Positions 60,759 through 64,000 of a DNA stretch of 64,000 bases are shown piece after piece (within the stretch, counting starts at the first letter, position 1; every line of letters begins with the position of its first letter). The notes under the pieces are model-generated. The model saw nothing but the letters and a program-made list of their open reading frames with translations. It had not been told where the DNA came from and made no database searches. Made by a program: the position numbers and the translations under genes. This DNA is from BOG-224 sp963783505 (GTDB taxonomy: Bacteria > Acidobacteriota > Terriglobia > Bryobacterales > Bryobacteraceae): NCBI GenBank assembly GCA_963783505.1, contig CAWAOP010000019.1, positions 62,001 to 126,000 on the forward strand. The letters run 5' to 3'.

Positions 60759-61028
60759 TTATCCGACCTTGCGCCGTCTTTCGAATTCCTCGGCGGAATG
60801 GGCGTCCGACTCCCAATCATCCGCCGTGTAGACGACGTAAGGGATGCCGCGTACCTTTAGCAACTCCATGAATGAGATCCGATCGAGGCCCAGGTCCTCA
60901 GCTGCCTGACCGGCAGGTATCCGGCGCTCTGCGAAGAGCGCGAGAATTGCCTCTTTATGGAGCTGCGCCTGGAGCCGCGCCTTATCCGCAGCATCGCCGG
61001 CGACGTTGACCTCGATCTCCAGCTTCAT
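60759..61028 (-). CDS. UPF0175 antitoxin
   Basis: 89 aa from ATG 61028; the frame extends upstream into the flanking repeat, where it has no homology. RLQAQLHKEAILALFAERRI and PAGQAAEDLGLDRISFMELL, with LKVRGIPYVVY and a charged end, match UPF0175, a predicted HTH antitoxin. A TACAAT -10-like hexamer lies just upstream of the ATG. Forms an operon with the DUF3368 toxin. Confidence 0.88.
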   Translation of the reverse strand: MKLEIEVNVAGDAADKARLQAQLHKEAILALFAERRIPAGQAAEDLGLDRISFMELLKVRGIPYVVYTADDWESDAHSAEEFERRRKVG

Positions 61029-61122
61029 CGCATCTTTATTGTACCGTGGGCGAATGAAGGCAGCCCAATAGCACCGCAAAAACGCGTCTATTCCCTTTAC
61101 GTTACGGCATTCTCGACGCAAA

Positions 61123-61386
61123 GTCGAGATGCAGGGCGAGTGTTACCTGCAAAACGATCCGCCGCGTATGTACAAAGTTCTGAAGCAGACCAGGAAGCCC
61201 TGTTTCGCATTCAAGATCCTGGCCGCCGGACGCCTCACCGACCGTCAGATAGATCAGGCCTTCCGCACGGCATTCGACAGCATCAAGCCAACCGACGGCA
61301 TATACGTAGGCATGTTTCCGCATTTGAAAGACGAGGTACGGGAGAACGCCGAGCGGGTGCATCGGATACTGACGCCGGGGGTGTGA
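61123..61386 (+). pseudogene. 3' fragment of the aldo/keto reductase-like gene
   Basis: 87 codons, EMQGECYLQNDPPRMYKVLK onward, nearly identical to the last part of the gene at 58788-59801 (changes N to T, V to I, M to L). It has no leader, start or N-terminal domain; produced by the duplication. Confidence 0.93.
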
Positions 61387-61417
61387 GGGGGGAGCGCAAT
61401 GCCACCCGGTTTCCGTG

Positions 61418-61541
61418 GTGGGGCGGACCCCCTGGTCCGCGCGGGTCCCCCCGGACCCGCTTTGCGCCGAAGAATCAACGATCGCATTTCACTCGACAGG
61501 CCGACGGGGGCGTCGGCCGCGGACCAGGGGGTCCGCCCCAC
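61418..61541. repeat. Palindromic TIR element, copy 2
   Basis: The same 124-bp element as 59833-59956 at the 1585-bp offset, duplicated passively with its surroundings. Confidence 0.85.
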
Positions 61542-61585
61542 CTTGAATTCAGGACTCCCGTCGATGTCTCAACCGGCCGTGCCAG

Positions 61586-61813
61586 GTGAGGGACACTAAG
61601 TACGTGACGCAAGCGATTACGAGAGACCCGGAGACGATGCACGGCGAACCCGTGTTCCTCGGAACGCGGGTGCCCGTGCAGACGCTTTTTGACTACATCG
61701 AGGGCGGCGATACTATCGAGGAGTTCTTGCAGGGCTTCCCGACGGTCTCGCGCAGTCTGGCCCTGGAAGCGCTCGCCGAAGCCAGAAAGCTCCTGCTTGC
61801 GTCCGCCGCATGA
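61586..61813 (+). CDS. DUF433 antitoxin, copy 2
   Basis: 75 aa, differing from copy 1 only by R to K near the C-terminus (AEARKLLLASAA). The stop overlaps the next ATG (ATGA). Confidence 0.86.
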   Translation: MRDTKYVTQAITRDPETMHGEPVFLGTRVPVQTLFDYIEGGDTIEEFLQGFPTVSRSLALEALAEARKLLLASAA

Positions 61814-62085
61814 AGCTGCTCCTCGACGAGTGCGTTGACCAGCGGTTACGGCTGCTGTTTTCCGGCCACGAATGCCCAGGGGCCCGGTACGCCAATCTGG
61901 CGGGCCTGAAGAACGGAAGCCTTCTGGATGCCGCCGAAGCAGCGGGCTTCGATGTTCTTATGAGCGTTCCGTACGGGGACGTGGACCAGCGGGGCCCGGC
62001 ATCAACGACTCAACGGAAGGGGACCCGCATGAATCGCACGATTTCCTCGGTCCGGTTGGCCGAGGTCCATGCAGCGGGAACGTAG
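61810..62085 (+). CDS. DUF5615 toxin with replaced C-terminus
   Basis: 91 aa. MKLLLDECVDQRLRLLFSGH, YANLAGLKNGSLLDAAEAAG and FDVLMSV match DUF5615 up to the strand that should carry the second acidic residue (as in LTLDKDF of the copy at 31670). After about codon 58 the sequence (PYGDVDQRGPASTT...) is unrelated and lacks the C-terminal half of the fold. Likely inactive. Confidence 0.65.
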   Translation: MKLLLDECVDQRLRLLFSGHECPGARYANLAGLKNGSLLDAAEAAGFDVLMSVPYGDVDQRGPASTTQRKGTRMNRTISSVRLAEVHAAGT

Positions 62086-62339
62086 ACGCCGGCCAAGCGC
62101 CGATCCATGCTTCGCGGCTTCCACTCGGCTGAGAACCACGCGTGGCCCCGAACGATCAACCTCAGAACGGAGACAAGAGGGCTTTGAAGCCACTGATCGA
62201 ACGAGCGAACATCCGGAAGAATTTGCTGGAGCTTCGCCAGATACGCCCGCCGCTCTTCCGGCGTCATGGCGCCCGCCGGCTGAGAACCTGCCACGCCCAA
62301 AAGCATCAGCGGGAGCGCAAAGGCAGTGATTCGAGTCAT
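62010..62339 (-). pseudogene. Acetylxylan-esterase-type hydrolase, N-terminal fragment
   Basis: ATG 62339 opens a signal peptide (ITAFALPLMLLGVAGSQPAG) and MTPEERRAYLAKLQQILPDV RSFDQWLQ, the start typical of acidobacterial exported alpha/beta hydrolases of the acetylxylan esterase group. After about residue 55 the sequence (PLVSVLRLIVRGHAW...) is unrelated, and the hydrolase core is missing. It starts 14 bp after the stop of the upstream glycosidase, so it was once the next gene of that operon. Confidence 0.6.
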
Positions 62340-62352
62340 GGGCTATGCCTCC

Positions 62353-64000
62353 CTATTCCTGGATGAAGAACAACGACGACACCGCGGGCAGAACCAGCCG
62401 TACCGTGGTAACCGGCTGGCCATTGGCTTCCGCCTGGGTGAACTCGGCTGCCTCTTGTCCCCCGGTGTGAGGGTTCCAGATTCTCAAGGACTTCTTGCCC
62501 CTCAACACTACTTTCGTGTCGATGGCCGTCGAAGAGGAATTAGCGAAGAAGTAAATGTCACGGCCGTCCTTGACTTTGTGGATGTAAGTCAATGCGCCTT
62601 CGTATTCGTTACCGCGTCTCAGCGCTCCCATTGGTTGCTGAATGTCGACGTCGCGGAGGGGAAGCGCCTGCTTCAACGCGTAATCTATCAGCCACGGATG
62701 CGTGTTGGGGAGGAATAGCGCCTGGCCGCCGGCTTTGTTCTTCTTGATGTAATACCAGAACACGTAGAAATTCTGCCGGTCCTGCGCGCGCCGCACGTCC
62801 GCTTTCAAAGGCTCGTCCGGCGACACGCCGAAGACATCGGCAATAGCCTGCTGCACTTCCTTATCCTTGCCGAATTCCGCCGACCGCGTCGGGAGCAACC
62901 CGGTCGCGATCACCATCCCTCCCTTGTCGTAGAACTCCTTGATCTTCGCCGCTGCGGCCGCGGAAAGCGTATCGCCGGCCGGCAGGATCAACACGCTGTA
63001 TTCTTCGCGGTTCTCCGGGTTGTTCAGTATCAGTTTCTTCCCATCTACGATGCAGCGCTCCACCAGGACTTCCGGGTGCAGATACGTATAGTCCACGCGC
63101 GAGGCTCTGAAAAGGTCCTCGCCGATGTCCTGGTAGTCCATCCCGAACGCGGGGCCGCCCTCGCGCGCATACGCCGTTTCCATGATATTGGGAGCGGGCT
63201 CGCCCTCGGCAAGCGGGAACTGCACGCCGCCGGCATTGTGGTACTCGGTGTGCAACGAGGCGATCGGATAAAGCACCGCGACGTCCGCCACGTGCTTCCC
63301 ATGTTGAAGCAAATAACTCAGGCGGCCGACATAATCGTTCAGTTCGGGGCGCTGGGGCTGCACGGTGCGGGCCGGAATCTGATAGTTGATTCCCATGGCG
63401 AACTGATCCATAGTTACCTGGAAAGCGATTTTCGCGTCCAGCTTGGCATATGCGGCAAAGGTCTCGGCCCGCGCAAGCGGATGGTCATAATTAAACGCGG
63501 CCGAGGTAACAATCTTGTAGGATGGGTTCGACCGCCCGTACCACCAGATGTCATCGATCGTGGGGGCGGACTGATACTGAAAGACCTTTAACAGATCTCC
63601 GTTGAGCGGCGTCGGATTGAGAGGCTCCTCCTGATCGAGATGCCCGCCGAATATCAGATGGTGGTCGGCGCACCAGTCATTCAACCTCTTGATGAAGTTC
63701 CGCCCAAACAGTTCGCCGCGGAATCCGAAGAGCGCGTTGCGGGCGGCGGCGGTCTGCGGGCCGATGTCGTACCACAGCGCCGGATAGTACTTCATCGGCG
63801 AATAACCGTACTTCGCTTGGAAATAGGCGTTGAAGTTGGGAGTCCACAAGCGATCGGCGTGATGCATGGAGGGTTCATCGTAGAAAGGTCTGCTTGATGA
63901 GATTGCCGAAATAACTGCCGAAGTTATCCTGGTACTTCTGGTAGGTCATGGAGATGAACTGACTCATCGCCGTTTCATCCAGATAGTCCACCACGCGGGC
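62353..64000 (-). pseudogene. Large glycoside hydrolase (GH106-like), frameshifted, 5' end outside window
   Basis: The frame 62353-63867 encodes about 504 residues (NAYFQAKYGYSPMKYYPALW, FGGHLDQEEPLNPTPLNGDL, PTIDDIWWYGRSNPSYKIVT, VLILPAGDTLSAAAAAKIKE, WYYIKKNKAGGQALFLPNTH). It ends in a beta domain and matches large exported glycosidases annotated near GH106/rhamnosidase. From the right edge another frame (MSQFISMTYQKYQDNFGSYF then GNLIKQTF) reaches TGA at 63875-63877. One extra base in the AAA at 63884-63886 (TTT on the coding strand) would join them as KQTFYDEPSMHHAD. Rhamnose release from pectin would suit the locus, but the substrate is inferred. Confidence 0.72.

Larger units (their letters stand above)
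61123..61853 (+). repeat. 731-bp direct repeat, copy 2
   Basis: Same content as 59538-60268. The intervening 854 bp (60269-61122) hold only the UPF0175/DUF3368 pair and its upstream DNA. Confidence 0.95.

Overview
The window looks like chromosomal DNA from a soil or sediment Acidobacteriota, most like the Solibacter/Bryobacter lineage. This is inferred from gene content, not from a marker gene. The lineage traits are high GC, two very large Oar-type TonB-dependent receptors without a SusD partner, an ECF sigma factor overlapping a PD40 serine/threonine kinase, a TPR serine/threonine kinase, a CRTAC (VCBS/ASPIC-UnbV) protein, a reg_prop/Y_Y_Y histidine kinase, BACON-domain surface proteins, a PEP-CTERM protein, and Gly/Arg/Ala/Pro-rich (GRG) inserts in exported enzymes. 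No rRNA, complete tRNA or CRISPR array was seen.

Layout. 0-7 kb: end of a Nif3-like gene, a Tat-exported FAD oxidoreductase, an exported esterase with a low-complexity insert, a frameshifted DUF1080 gene, an SRPBCC protein, ybaK with a translationally coupled 46-aa ORF, and a PEP-CTERM protein. 7-12.8 kb: an MFS transporter converges on a two-gene operon. That operon holds a radical SAM/SPASM maturase and a Tat-exported WD40 protein whose C-terminus is twelve tandem C-x-C octapeptides. This is the best candidate for an undescribed system: a modified, exported Cys-repeat beta-propeller. A multiply frameshifted DUF4932 gene lies just upstream of it. 12.8-25.6 kb: a mobile and accretion zone with diverged repeat families, two integrase C-terminal fragments, two roughly 325-bp direct repeats ending in a tRNA 3' end (att-like), parDE, two vapBC-like loci (one decayed), a HEPN-like protein, a kinase gene and a hemolysin III gene framed by 93-bp repeats.

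25.8-32.2 kb: ECF sigma/kinase pair, a REPIN-like palindromic element, a BACON-domain exported protein and a DUF433/DUF5615 toxin-antitoxin pair. 32.2-59.8 kb: a plant cell wall (pectin/arabinan side chain) utilisation region. It has a GH54 arabinofuranosidase with a lamin-tail domain, a five-bladed propeller glycosidase, an oligogalacturonate lyase, an internally deleted rhamnogalacturonan acetylesterase, two Oar receptors, a two-component system divergent from the first receptor across a region with repeated CTATGC-N5-GCATAG palindromes, a GH2 enzyme, sugar isomerase-like TIM barrels, a CRTAC protein and an aldo/keto reductase-like protein. 59.5-64 kb: a 731-bp duplication brackets a UPF0175/DUF3368 toxin-antitoxin pair, as a Campbell-type insertion would. 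It is followed by an esterase fragment and a frameshifted large glycoside hydrolase that runs off the end.

Gene decay is conspicuous. At least ten genes are frameshifted, truncated or internally deleted. Some single-base frameshifts could be assembly errors, but the clustered lesions, deletions and duplications could not.
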